From Acidisoma sp. PAMC 29798 (GTDB lineage: Bacteria > Pseudomonadota > Alphaproteobacteria > Acetobacterales > Acetobacteraceae): 64,000 nucleotides of DNA. Every line of letters begins with the position of its first letter. Position 1 is the stretch's first letter. Below, piece after piece: positions 27,563 through 35,469 of this stretch. Below the pieces are notes generated by a model. It had not been told where the DNA came from. It saw only the letters and a list, made by a program, of their open reading frames with translations, and made no database searches. Location: the NCBI RefSeq assembly GCF_030252425.1, contig NZ_CP126994.1, forward strand, positions 3,219,001 through 3,283,000, written 5' to 3'. The position numbers and the translations under genes were made by a program.

Positions 27563-29608
27563 TTAGCCGGCGACTTCCGCGAGCGTCTCATGCGCCGCGC
27601 GCACCACTGCCTCGGTCGTGATGTCGAACTTCTTGTAGACATCGCCGATCTTGCCGGAGGCGCCGAAGCCATGCATGCCGATGAAGCGGCCCTGGAAGCC
27701 GATATACCGCTCCCAGCCCATTTCGACGGCGGCTTCCACCGCAACGCGTGCATGGGTCGCGCCCATGACGGCCTTCTTATACGCGGCATCCTGCTCTTCG
27801 AAGATCAGGCGGCAGGGCATGGACACCACTGCCGTGGGGATGCCTTCCTTCTGCAGGATGTCGCGCGCCTCGACCGCGAGATGCAGCTCCGACCCTGTGC
27901 CGATGATCGTGAGCTTGCGCTCGCCGCCTTCGGCTTCGAGCAGGACATAGGCACCCTTGGCCGACTTGTTATCGGTGCCGGGCTCGTGGCGCAGCAGCGG
28001 CATCGGCTGACGCGACAGGGCGATCAGCGCGGCCTGGCGCGGGGCCTCCAGGATCAGCTCCCAACACTCGGCGGTCTCGACCGGGTCACCCGGGCGATAG
28101 ACGGCGAGATGCGGAATGGCCCGCAGCGCGGCGAGTTGCTCAACCGGCTGATGGGTCGGGCCGTCCTCGCCCAGGCCGATCGAGTCATGGGTCATGACGA
28201 AAATGGTGCGGATTTGCATCAGCGCGGCGAGGCGGATGGAGGGGCGGCAGTAGTCGGAGAAGCACATGAAGGTGCCGCCGTAGGGGATCAGACCACCATG
28301 CAGGGCAATGCCATTCATGGCAGCGGCCATGCCGTGCTCGCGCACGCCGTAATGCATATAGGTGCCGCTGTAATCGTCGGGCTTGATCTCGATCATGCCC
28401 TTCGCCTTGGTATTGTTCGACGGCGTCAGATCGGCCGAACCTCCCAGCAGCTCCGGGATGGCGGCGGCGAGATGATCGAGTACCGCGCCACTGGCGGACC
28501 GCGTCGCCATTTCCTTGCCGCTGGCGATGAATTCGGCGCGGGCGGCGGCGATGGCCTTCTTCCAATCCGCAGGAAGTTCGCCGTCGTTGCGACGCGCGAA
28601 CTCGGTCCGCAGAGCCTCGGGCGCGGCCTTGACGCGATCGGCCCAGGCCATGCGCGCGGCGCTGCCCTTGGCGCCGATCTCGCGCCACTCGCGCAGCAGG
28701 TCTTCGGGGATGACGAAGGGCGGGGAGTCCCAGCCGAGGATCTTCCGTGCGCCGGCGATTTCCTCTTCGCCGGGGGCGTCGCTATGGGCCTTCTGGGTGC
28801 CGGCCTTGGTCGGAAAGCCGAAGCCGATGATGGTTTTGCAGGCGATCATCGAGGGCTTGTCGGTCACGGCGCGGGCAGCGGTGATGGCGTCGCGAATGGC
28901 ATCCGTATCGTGGCCGTCGATTTCCAGGACATGCCAGCCGGAGGCGCGGAAGCGCTCGACCTCATTGTCGGAGACCGAGAGGCTGGTCGCGCCATCGATG
29001 GAGATGGAGTTGTTGTCCCAGAAGGCGATGAGGTGGCCGAGCTTGTAGTGGCCCGCCATCGAAATGGCTTCCTGGCTGATGCCCTCCATGAGGCAGCCAT
29101 CGCCCATGAACACGTAGGTCCAATGCTTGCAGATATCGTCGCCGAATTTGGCGTTCATGATGCGCTCGGCGAGCGCGAAGCCGACCGAGTTGGCGATGCC
29201 CTGGCCGAGCGGGCCGGTCGTCGTCTCGATACCCTCGGCATGCCGGTATTCGGGGTGGCCGGCGGTCTTGCTGTCGATCTGGCGGAAGCGCTTCAGCTCA
29301 TCCAGCGTCATATCCTTGGAGCCGGTCAGATAGAGCAGGCTGTAGAGCAGCATCGAGGCATGGCCGTTCGACAGAATGAAGCGATCGCGATCGAACCAAT
29401 GCGGGTCGGCCGCATCGAACTGCATGAAATCCTTGTACAAAACGGTCGCGATATCGGCCATGCCCATGGGTGCGCCGGGATGGCCGCTCTTGGCCTGCTG
29501 CACGGCGTCCATGGACAGGAAACGGATGCAATCCGCGAGGTCCCGCAGCTGCTGATCGCGGGGCTTGGGCACCGTCTTGACGGCCGGAGGGGGGGTGACG
29601 TCAGCCAT
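27563..29608 (-). CDS. tkt: Transketolase
   Basis: A 681-residue thiamine-diphosphate enzyme of the pentose phosphate pathway. Seen landmarks: KSGHPGAPMGMADI near the N-terminus, the ThDP-binding GDGCLMEGISQEAISMAGH, the DNNSISIDG strand, GEDGPTHQPVEQLAALR and GVREHGMAAAMNG. Length is typical. The pathway feeds erythrose 4-phosphate and ribose 5-phosphate supply; no Calvin-cycle genes surround it. Its promoter should lie in the 230-base gap upstream, which also holds repeat copy D. Confidence 0.97.
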   Translation of the reverse strand: MADVTPPPAVKTVPKPRDQQLRDLADCIRFLSMDAVQQAKSGHPGAPMGMADIATVLYKDFMQFDAADPHWFDRDRFILSNGHASMLLYSLLYLTGSKDMTLDELKRFRQIDSKTAGHPEYRHAEGIETTTGPLGQGIANSVGFALAERIMNAKFGDDICKHWTYVFMGDGCLMEGISQEAISMAGHYKLGHLIAFWDNNSISIDGATSLSVSDNEVERFRASGWHVLEIDGHDTDAIRDAITAARAVTDKPSMIACKTIIGFGFPTKAGTQKAHSDAPGEEEIAGARKILGWDSPPFVIPEDLLREWREIGAKGSAARMAWADRVKAAPEALRTEFARRNDGELPADWKKAIAAARAEFIASGKEMATRSASGAVLDHLAAAIPELLGGSADLTPSNNTKAKGMIEIKPDDYSGTYMHYGVREHGMAAAMNGIALHGGLIPYGGTFMCFSDYCRPSIRLAALMQIRTIFVMTHDSIGLGEDGPTHQPVEQLAALRAIPHLAVYRPGDPVETAECWELILEAPRQAALIALSRQPMPLLRHEPGTDNKSAKGAYVLLEAEGGERKLTIIGTGSELHLAVEARDILQKEGIPTAVVSMPCRLIFEEQDAAYKKAVMGATHARVAVEAAVEMGWERYIGFQGRFIGMHGFGASGKIGDVYKKFDITTEAVVRAAHETLAEVAG

Positions 29609-29754
29609 GATGGAGGCTCCTTCTTCGCGTGATCAACCGAGGTGGATGGGTATGGCATGGCTGCGCGAGCGCCGAAACCATGTGCCCAAAATGCGCGGAA
29701 ATTTCACGCGGTCGTGCGCCATCGGGCTGTGCTTGTCGAGAGCGCTGTCAGGCG

Positions 29755-29834
29755 GTAGGGCGGAAAAGCGCAGCGCATTCCGCCACCACGTGCGGAAGGA
29801 AGACGGCGGAATGCGCTACGCTTTTCCGCCCTAC
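29755..29834. repeat. Palindromic intergenic element, copy D (near-perfect 30-bp stem)
   Basis: Arms 29755-29784 and 29805-29834 pair with a single mismatch around a 20-base loop. Arm core is GGCGGAATGCGCTGCGC. It lies after the rlpA-like stop and before tkt, both on the minus strand, so it could end the rlpA transcript. Confidence 0.92.
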
Positions 29835-29844
29835 GCCAAGAAAA

Positions 29845-30453
29845 TCAATTCTCGCGCGTCAGCATGACCAAGGCGGTGCCGGCCCGGATAATGCCGAGCC
29901 TCTCGGCCGCGCCCTTAGACAGGTCGATGATGCGACGGCTGGAGAATAGCCGATCCGTGATCGTCACCACGACGGAGTCATCTGTCCCCGGGATGCTCAC
30001 CAGCACCTTGGTGCCGAACGGCAGCGTCTGATGCGCCGCCGTCATTTCCCGATCGTTGAAAATCTGGCCGCTTGACGTGCGGCGGCCGTTTTCCTTGCCA
30101 CCATAATAGGATGCGATGCCGCGCTGGCTGTCTGCGAGCATGCGGCTTGAAGCCTCCGGCCGCTCGAAGCTCGCGGTCTGAACGGTCGCGCCATCGAAGG
30201 TGCCGATCGGTGAGGCGGAGATACCGGCCGCCTCGGCGCTCCATCCATCGCTATCCCGATGCTCACGATAGGCGATGGCGCGGCCATGACGATGATGCAG
30301 ATGCAGTGCGAGATGGCTTTTGGAATGCCGGGCCGAGGCGATCCGGGCTGAACCATGGCGGCTGGTTTCGTGCTTCCTGACCTCAGCATGCGCATGGGCG
30401 CCGAAGGCAATCATCAGAAGCGGGGCGATGGTCAAAGCCAGGCGCGACTTCAT
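29845..30453 (-). CDS. rlpA: RlpA-like septal ring lytic transglycosylase
   Basis: A 202-residue exported protein with a signal peptide (MKSRLALTIAPLLMIAFGAH). I chose the ATG at 30453 because GGGAGAG lies 7 bases upstream and the signal peptide begins there. A His/Arg-rich low-complexity stretch (residues about 25-65) precedes a C-terminal double-psi beta-barrel with GIASYYGGKENGRRTSSGQIF, MTAAHQTLPFGTKV and RIIDLSKGAAERLGI. RlpA proteins cut naked glycan strands at division sites. The usual NDRGPF motif is TDRLFSSRR here: the Asp remains but Gly-Pro is missing, so activity is less certain. There is no SPOR domain and no lipobox. Confidence 0.85.
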   Translation of the reverse strand: MKSRLALTIAPLLMIAFGAHAHAEVRKHETSRHGSARIASARHSKSHLALHLHHRHGRAIAYREHRDSDGWSAEAAGISASPIGTFDGATVQTASFERPEASSRMLADSQRGIASYYGGKENGRRTSSGQIFNDREMTAAHQTLPFGTKVLVSIPGTDDSVVVTITDRLFSSRRIIDLSKGAAERLGIIRAGTALVMLTREN

Positions 30454-30918
30454 CCCGGGGCTCTCCCTGTCATTGGGCAAGGAGCCGAAGGCCCTTCGCC
30501 GTCTTGGCAGACCCGCGTGGCTCCGAGTGAAACGGAACGCTGACGGATCAATTTATTGCGACTCACTGACGTCGCAACGGAGGTAACCCGGTTAACACCT
30601 TGAGTAGAAAGCATTTCGCCGGGTAGCGGTAAGGAAGCATTGTCAATCACAATTTCGATAAACCCGATCTCGGGATGCAATGCAAGCTTTACCGACCGTG
30701 TTGAGACGCGAGGGGTGTCAAGTAACGCTATAAGGAACCTGTTCCTCATCTTGTCGGCGACTCGCCTGATCTTGCCCCATTTTCGCCTCGATTGGGTTTG
30801 GGCTCGCCCCTCGGTCTTCTGGGGTCGATGGTCGCCCCCTTTGACTTGCCGGGCCGCACCCTGCAGGCGCAGCCCTGCGTGCCGGGCCATTGCGCCGTGA
30901 GGCGCGGGGAGGCAGAAG
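30454..30918. other. Long intergenic region between rlpA and proA
   Basis: About 465 bases between divergent genes. It is visibly less GC-rich than its surroundings between 30540 and 30780. The only clear structure is a perfect inverted repeat at 30556-30577. A 146-codon minus-strand frame crosses it but looks spurious. It should hold the promoters of rlpA and of the proA operon; I could not place a convincing -35/-10 pair and see no RNA gene. Confidence 0.5.
30556..30577. promoter_or_regulatory. Perfect inverted repeat TTGCGAC-N8-GTCGCAA
   Basis: Seven-base perfect arms with an 8-base spacer, about 100 bases upstream of the rlpA start on the minus strand and 380 bases before proA. Spacing of one helical turn and a half between arm centres suits a dimeric regulator. 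Which regulator is unknown. Confidence 0.35.
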
Positions 30919-30962
30919 ATGGCGTTAAGACAATGAAATCCGTGAACAAGCCTACCCTATGA
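30919..30962 (+). other. Two overlapping mini-ORFs leading into proA
   Basis: GGGGAGG (30906-30912) precedes the ATG at 30919 by 6 bases. That ATG opens MALRQ ending in TGA at 30934-30936. Its stop overlaps the ATG at 30933 (ATGA), which opens MKSVNKPTL ending at 30962, and this stop overlaps the proA ATG at 30959 (ATGA). proA itself has no Shine-Dalgarno sequence of its own. The arrangement suggests ribosome delivery to proA by termination and re-initiation, though chance cannot be excluded. Confidence 0.45.
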
Positions 30963-32221
30963 AGATCGATGTTCAATCCGCCGCTGCTGCCCTCCGCGCT
31001 GCGGCCATCGCCGGCCGCGACGCGTCACGCTTGCTTGCGCAATCAAGCGAGGCGCAGCGCAATTTGGCGCTGACAGGGGCCGCTGATGCCCTGCGCGCCC
31101 GGACGGCCGAGCTTCTCGCCGCCAACGCCATCGATCTTGACGCCTACCAGGGTCTGCCCGCCCTGCGGGACCGGCTGCGGCTGGATGCAAAACGCATCCA
31201 AGCCATGGCGATCGGCTTGGAGGAGATCGCGGCCCTGCCCGATCCCCTCGGTCATGTCATGGCCGATTGGACTCGCCCGAACGGCTTGAACTTCCGTCGC
31301 ATCTCCACGCCCATCGGCGTCATCGGCATGATCTATGAAAGCCGGCCCAATGTCGGCGCGGATGCCGCCGGTATTTGCCTGAAGTCCGGCAATGCCGTCA
31401 TTTTACGCGGCGGGTCAGATAGTTTCCACAGTGCGGCGGTTATTCACGCCGCTATTCGCGACGGCCTGATCTGCGCTGGCCTGCCGGAGGCAGCGGTCCA
31501 GGTCGCGCCCGGAACGGATCGCGCCTTCGTCGCCGCCATGCTCGCAGCCTCCGGCCTCATCGACCTCATCATTCCGCGCGGCGGCAAGGGGCTGGTTACA
31601 CGTGTCCAGGCCGAAGCCCGCGTGCCCGTCCTTGCCCATGCCGAGGGCCTCAATCACACCTACGTCCATGCGGCCGCCGACCCCGCGATGGCACGCCGCA
31701 TCCTGGTGAATGCCAAGATGCGCCGCACCGATGTCTGTGGCGCCACCGAAACCCTGCTGATCGATGCCGCCATCGCGCCGAGCCTGCTGCCCGAGATCGT
31801 CTCGGACCTGCGCGCCCTCGGGTGCGATTTCCGTGCCGATGCGGCGGCGCAGGCGATCATCGCGACCCTGCCCCCGGCATCCGACGCCGACTTCGATACC
31901 GAATGGCTCGACGCCATCCTCGCCATCCGCGTCGTTCAGAACGTGGATGAGGCCATCGCCCATATCGCGGCCCATGGCAGCGAGCATACCGATGCCATTA
32001 TCACGGAGGATGCGGTGGTCGCGGAGCATTTCCTCAACGCAACCTCCGGCGCCGTGGTGCTCTGGAATGCCTCGACCCAGTTCTGTGACGGCGCCGAATT
32101 CGGCTTTGGCGCCGAAATCGGTATCGCGACCGGGCGCATCCATGCGCGCGGCCCGGTCGGCGTCGAGCAGCTTACCACCTTCCGCTATCAGGTTCGCGGC
32201 ACGGGTCAGGTGCGGCCCTGA
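30959..32221 (+). CDS. proA: Gamma-glutamyl phosphate reductase
   Basis: A 420-residue ProA, which reduces gamma-glutamyl phosphate to glutamate 5-semialdehyde in proline synthesis with NADPH. The catalytic cysteine is in the motif RRTDVCGATETLL; other hallmarks are RISTPIGVIGMIYESRPNVG, LKSGNAVILRGG and IIPRGGKGLV. The in-frame codon TAA at 30926 excludes a longer N-terminus, so the ATG at 30959 is the start. It begins the conserved block proA-nadD-rsfS-rlmH-gpmI. proB is not adjacent. Confidence 0.97.
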   Translation: MKIDVQSAAAALRAAAIAGRDASRLLAQSSEAQRNLALTGAADALRARTAELLAANAIDLDAYQGLPALRDRLRLDAKRIQAMAIGLEEIAALPDPLGHVMADWTRPNGLNFRRISTPIGVIGMIYESRPNVGADAAGICLKSGNAVILRGGSDSFHSAAVIHAAIRDGLICAGLPEAAVQVAPGTDRAFVAAMLAASGLIDLIIPRGGKGLVTRVQAEARVPVLAHAEGLNHTYVHAAADPAMARRILVNAKMRRTDVCGATETLLIDAAIAPSLLPEIVSDLRALGCDFRADAAAQAIIATLPPASDADFDTEWLDAILAIRVVQNVDEAIAHIAAHGSEHTDAIITEDAVVAEHFLNATSGAVVLWNASTQFCDGAEFGFGAEIGIATGRIHARGPVGVEQLTTFRYQVRGTGQVRP

Positions 32222-32277
32222 AGGCCGCCACCATCGGCCAGCCCGACCCTCTTCCGAGGCGCGGCGACCGGCGGAAA

Positions 32278-32913
32278 ATGCGTATCGGAATCCTCGGCGG
32301 CTCGTTCAACCCGGCCCATGCTGGCCATCTGCATGTTGCCCACCAGGCGCAGCGGCGGTTCCGGTTGGATCAGGTCTGGCTCATGGTCTCGCCGGGCAAT
32401 CCGTTGAAGCCGGCGGCCGGCATGGCGCCCTTCGCCGAACGGCTCGCATCCGCGCACGAGATTGCGGACGGCCGCCACATCATTGCGACCGCGATCGAGG
32501 CGACCATCGGCACGCGCTACACGCGCGATACGCTGCACCGTCTGCGCCGCCAGTTTCCCTGCGCCCATTTCGTCTGGCTGATGGGGGCCGATAATCTTGA
32601 GGATCTGTCGCGCTGGCAGCGTTGGACGGAAATCGCCGACAAAACTTCCCTGGGCGTGTTGCCGCGACCGGCGCATAATACGGGTGCGCTGGCCAGCCGG
32701 GCCGCGCATCGCCTGCGCCATTCCCGGCTGCCCGCCCGCCAGGCATCCATGCTCGGTCTGACCGCGACGCCCGCCTGGATTTTTTTGCCCACTACGCAGA
32801 ATGCGCTATCCGCGACAGCGCTTCGTGCGGCAAAGCAGGGGAACCAGCCAATTGGCTCTGCCCCCAGCCCTGTCCGCCCCGAGCGCGTCGCCACGAACGG
32901 AGAAGAACAATAG
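32278..32913 (+). CDS. nadD: Nicotinate-nucleotide adenylyltransferase
   Basis: A 211-residue NadD, which adenylates nicotinate mononucleotide in NAD synthesis. The nucleotidyltransferase signature GGSFNPAHAGHLH is at residues 7-19, WLMGADNLEDLSRW in the middle and NALSATALRAA near the end. It ends in TAG at 32911-32913. If base 32912 were G instead of A, nadD would read on about 21 codons and the overlapping codon would become an ATG for rsfS, which makes this base worth confirming. Confidence 0.95.
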   Translation: MRIGILGGSFNPAHAGHLHVAHQAQRRFRLDQVWLMVSPGNPLKPAAGMAPFAERLASAHEIADGRHIIATAIEATIGTRYTRDTLHRLRRQFPCAHFVWLMGADNLEDLSRWQRWTEIADKTSLGVLPRPAHNTGALASRAAHRLRHSRLPARQASMLGLTATPAWIFLPTTQNALSATALRAAKQGNQPIGSAPSPVRPERVATNGEEQ

Positions 32914-33419
32914 CCCGCAAGCCGCCCGCCGACACGGCCGCCCCCCGCCGCCGTGTCACCGCCCCGCGTCCCGCCGTAGCCGCGCCCGCAACGACCGCCG
33001 CACCCCCCGCGACGATCCGCAAGAAGGCCGTCATCTCTGGCCCACGCGCAAAGAGCCGCAAGGTCGCCGCGACCCCGCCTGAGCTCGACCGCCTTCAGGC
33101 GCTCATCACCACGAGCCTGGAAGACGACAAGGGGGAGGAGATCGTGGTCCTCGACCTGCGCGGCAAGGCAAGCTTCGCCGATCGCATGATCATCGCCACC
33201 GGCCTCGCGGACCGGCAGATCAGCGCCATGGCAACCCATTTGCGCGAAAAACTGCGCGAAGGCGGCTTCGGCCGTGTGCGCATCGAAGGCGAAAACGGCT
33301 CCGACTGGGTGCTGATCGATGCCGGCGATATCGTCGTTCATCTGTTCCGGCCCGATTCCCGCACCTTGTATGGGCTGGAGAAGATGTGGGGCGCGGATCT
33401 GGACGAGGCGACCACCTAA
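32910..33419 (+). CDS. rsfS: Ribosomal silencing factor RsfS, apparently non-ATG start
   Basis: The conserved RsfS domain is clear: LQALITTSLEDDKGEEIVVL, then GKASFADRMIIATG, GSDWVLIDAGDIVVHLF and the end RTLYGLEKMWG. RsfS binds ribosomal protein uL14 and blocks subunit joining in stationary phase. No ATG, GTG or TTG lies in frame before GTG 33144, which falls inside the conserved helix. The best-placed codon is ATA at 32910, which has GGAG 7 bases upstream, overlaps the nadD stop, and gives an N-terminus ARKPPADTAAPRRR resembling the Ala/Pro/Arg-rich leaders of related proteins; CTG 33117 is another option. With the ATA start it has 169 residues. Confidence 0.8.
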   Translation: MARKPPADTAAPRRRVTAPRPAVAAPATTAAPPATIRKKAVISGPRAKSRKVAATPPELDRLQALITTSLEDDKGEEIVVLDLRGKASFADRMIIATGLADRQISAMATHLREKLREGGFGRVRIEGENGSDWVLIDAGDIVVHLFRPDSRTLYGLEKMWGADLDEATT

Positions 33420-33425
33420 ACCCCC

Positions 33426-33881
33426 ATGCGCGTTATTGCCATCGGTCGGCAGCGCCAGGGACCGGAGGCTGAGCTTTTTGCGCGCTACGCCGCCCGGCTA
33501 CGGCCGGCGCTGGAGCTGACGGAACTCGCCGAAGGCCGTGGCGCGCCGGTGGAGATCAAGCGGCGGGAAGCCGCCAGCCTGATCGCCGCCCTGCCCACCG
33601 GCGCCTTTGCCGTGGCGATGGACCAGGACGGCACGACGCCCGACAGCCAGGGCCTCGCGCGCCTCATCGACCAATGGAATGGCCTGAGCCGCCCGATCTG
33701 CTTCCTGATCGGCGGCACTGAGGGGTTGGATGCGACGGTGCTGGCCCGCGCTGACGCAAAGCTGTCGCTGGGACGGCTGACCTGGCCGCATTACCTGGCG
33801 CGCGCCATGCTCGCCGAGCAGCTGTATCGCGCCCACGCAATCCTCACCGGCCACCCCTACCATCGCGACGGACGGCCGTGA
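33426..33881 (+). CDS. rlmH: 23S rRNA (pseudouridine1915-N3)-methyltransferase
   Basis: A 151-residue SPOUT methyltransferase that methylates pseudouridine 1915 in helix 69 of 23S rRNA. The SAM-binding trefoil-knot signatures are seen: FLIGGTEGLDATVL and the C-terminal LSLGRLTWPHYLARAMLAEQ followed by GHPYHR. It starts 6 bases after rsfS, the usual neighbour. Length is normal. Confidence 0.96.
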   Translation: MRVIAIGRQRQGPEAELFARYAARLRPALELTELAEGRGAPVEIKRREAASLIAALPTGAFAVAMDQDGTTPDSQGLARLIDQWNGLSRPICFLIGGTEGLDATVLARADAKLSLGRLTWPHYLARAMLAEQLYRAHAILTGHPYHRDGRP

Positions 33882-33918
33882 TACCAGCAGACACCCTATC
33901 GATGGAGTTCCTCGGGCA

Positions 33919-35469
33919 ATGACTGTGCAGCCAGTGCGTCCGGTGATGCTCGTGATCCTCGACGGTTGGGGATGGCGTGACTCCAACACCGACAATGCCG
34001 TGCGGCTGGCGCATACGCCGACCTTCGACCGCTTGTGGGGTAACGGGCCGCACGCCTTTCTCCATACGGATGGCGAGGACGTCGGCCTGCCCGAGGGCCA
34101 GTTCGGCAATTCCGAGGTCGGCCATCTGAACATCGGCGCCGGCCGCGTCGTCATGCAGGAACTGCCGCGCATCACCCGCGCGGCACGGGATGGGTCGCTT
34201 GCCACCAACCCGACGATTCTCGCCCTGATCGCGGCAGCGCAAGCCAGCACCGGGGTCTGCCATCTGCTCGGCCTCATCTCCCCCGGCGGGGTCCATGCCC
34301 ATCAGGATCATGCCGTCGCGCTGGCGAAGATCCTCACCAATGCCGGCTTGCAGGTTCTGGTCCATGTCATGACGGATGGGCGGGACACGCCACCGCGCTC
34401 CGGCGCCGCCTTCGTCGCGGCGTTCGAAGCGGCGCTGCCGCTCGGCGCGCGCATTGCGACGGTCAGTGGCCGCTACTACGCCATGGACCGCGACAATCGG
34501 TGGGAGCGCGTCAATCTGGCCTGGAACGTCATGGTGGACGCCGACGGTCCCCATTACGCGTCAGCCGCGGCAGCGATCGATGCCGCCTATGCCGAGGATG
34601 TCGGGGATGAATTCGTGCGGCCGGCGGTGATCGGCGACTATGCCGGCATGAAGGACGGGGATGCGCAGCTCTCCATCAACTTCCGCGCCGACCGCATTCG
34701 CCAGTTGCTGATGTCGCTGCTCGACCCCGCCTTCACCGGCTTCGCCCGCACGCGCCGTCCCGCCTTCGCCTATGTCGCCGGCCTTACCGATTATGGCTCC
34801 GCGCTCGATAAACTGATGACCGTGGTCTTTCCACAAAACAGCATGAACGCCCTGCTCGGCCAGGTCGTGGCCGCCGCCGGGAAGCGGCAGCTTCGCATGG
34901 CGGAGACCGAGAAATACCCCCACGTCACCTATTTCATGAATGGCGGGGTCGAGACGCCCAACCCGGGTGAGGAGCGGATCATGGTTCCCTCACCCAAGGT
35001 CGCGACCTATGATTTGCAACCGGAAATGTCAGCGCCTGAGCTGACGGCCAAGGCCGTTGCGCAGATCGAGAGCGGCGTCTTTGACCTCATCATTCTCAAC
35101 TTCGCCAACCCGGACATGGTCGGCCATACCGGTATTCTCGGCGCCGCCATTATCGCGGTGGAGACGGTGGACAAAGGCCTGGGCCAGATCGCCGCCGCCG
35201 TGTCCAAGGCCGGCGGCGTCTTGCTCGTCACCGCCGATCACGGCAATTGCGAGTTGATGCGCGACCCGGTCACCCAGGCCCCCCATACCGCCCATACCCT
35301 CAATCCGGTGCCCGTGATGGTGATGGGCGCGCCGGCCGGCGCCACCCTGGCCAATGGCAGGCTCGGTGATATTGCGCCGACCCTGCTGGCGCTCATGGGC
35401 CTGCCCCAACCGCCCGAGATGACCGGCGTCAACCTGCTGCGGAGCGATGCCGCTGACGCAGCCGCGTAA
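33919..35469 (+). CDS. gpmI: 2,3-bisphosphoglycerate-independent phosphoglycerate mutase
   Basis: A 516-residue Mn-dependent glycolytic enzyme interconverting 3- and 2-phosphoglycerate. The first metal site is VILDGWGWRD, the catalytic Ser65 is in GNSEVGHLNIGAG, and the second metal site includes NFANPDMVGHTG and VTADHGNCELM. MTDGRDTPPRSG is also present. Length is typical. Its 3' end overlaps envC by 23 bases. Confidence 0.97.
   Translation: MTVQPVRPVMLVILDGWGWRDSNTDNAVRLAHTPTFDRLWGNGPHAFLHTDGEDVGLPEGQFGNSEVGHLNIGAGRVVMQELPRITRAARDGSLATNPTILALIAAAQASTGVCHLLGLISPGGVHAHQDHAVALAKILTNAGLQVLVHVMTDGRDTPPRSGAAFVAAFEAALPLGARIATVSGRYYAMDRDNRWERVNLAWNVMVDADGPHYASAAAAIDAAYAEDVGDEFVRPAVIGDYAGMKDGDAQLSINFRADRIRQLLMSLLDPAFTGFARTRRPAFAYVAGLTDYGSALDKLMTVVFPQNSMNALLGQVVAAAGKRQLRMAETEKYPHVTYFMNGGVETPNPGEERIMVPSPKVATYDLQPEMSAPELTAKAVAQIESGVFDLIILNFANPDMVGHTGILGAAIIAVETVDKGLGQIAAAVSKAGGVLLVTADHGNCELMRDPVTQAPHTAHTLNPVPVMVMGAPAGATLANGRLGDIAPTLLALMGLPQPPEMTGVNLLRSDAADAAA

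Noticed and set aside
27590-29632. 680-codon open frame antisense to transketolase
   Set aside because: Same reason: antisense shadow of a conserved gene, with low-complexity Asp/Gly/His-rich translation.
30450-30890. 146-codon minus-strand frame in the rlpA-proA gap
   Set aside because: Basic, unlike any family I recognise, no ribosome site, and it overlaps the rlpA start and signal peptide.
32801-33082. 93-codon plus-strand frame across the nadD-rsfS junction
   Set aside because: It runs out of phase with both clear genes and is only Arg/Pro-rich.
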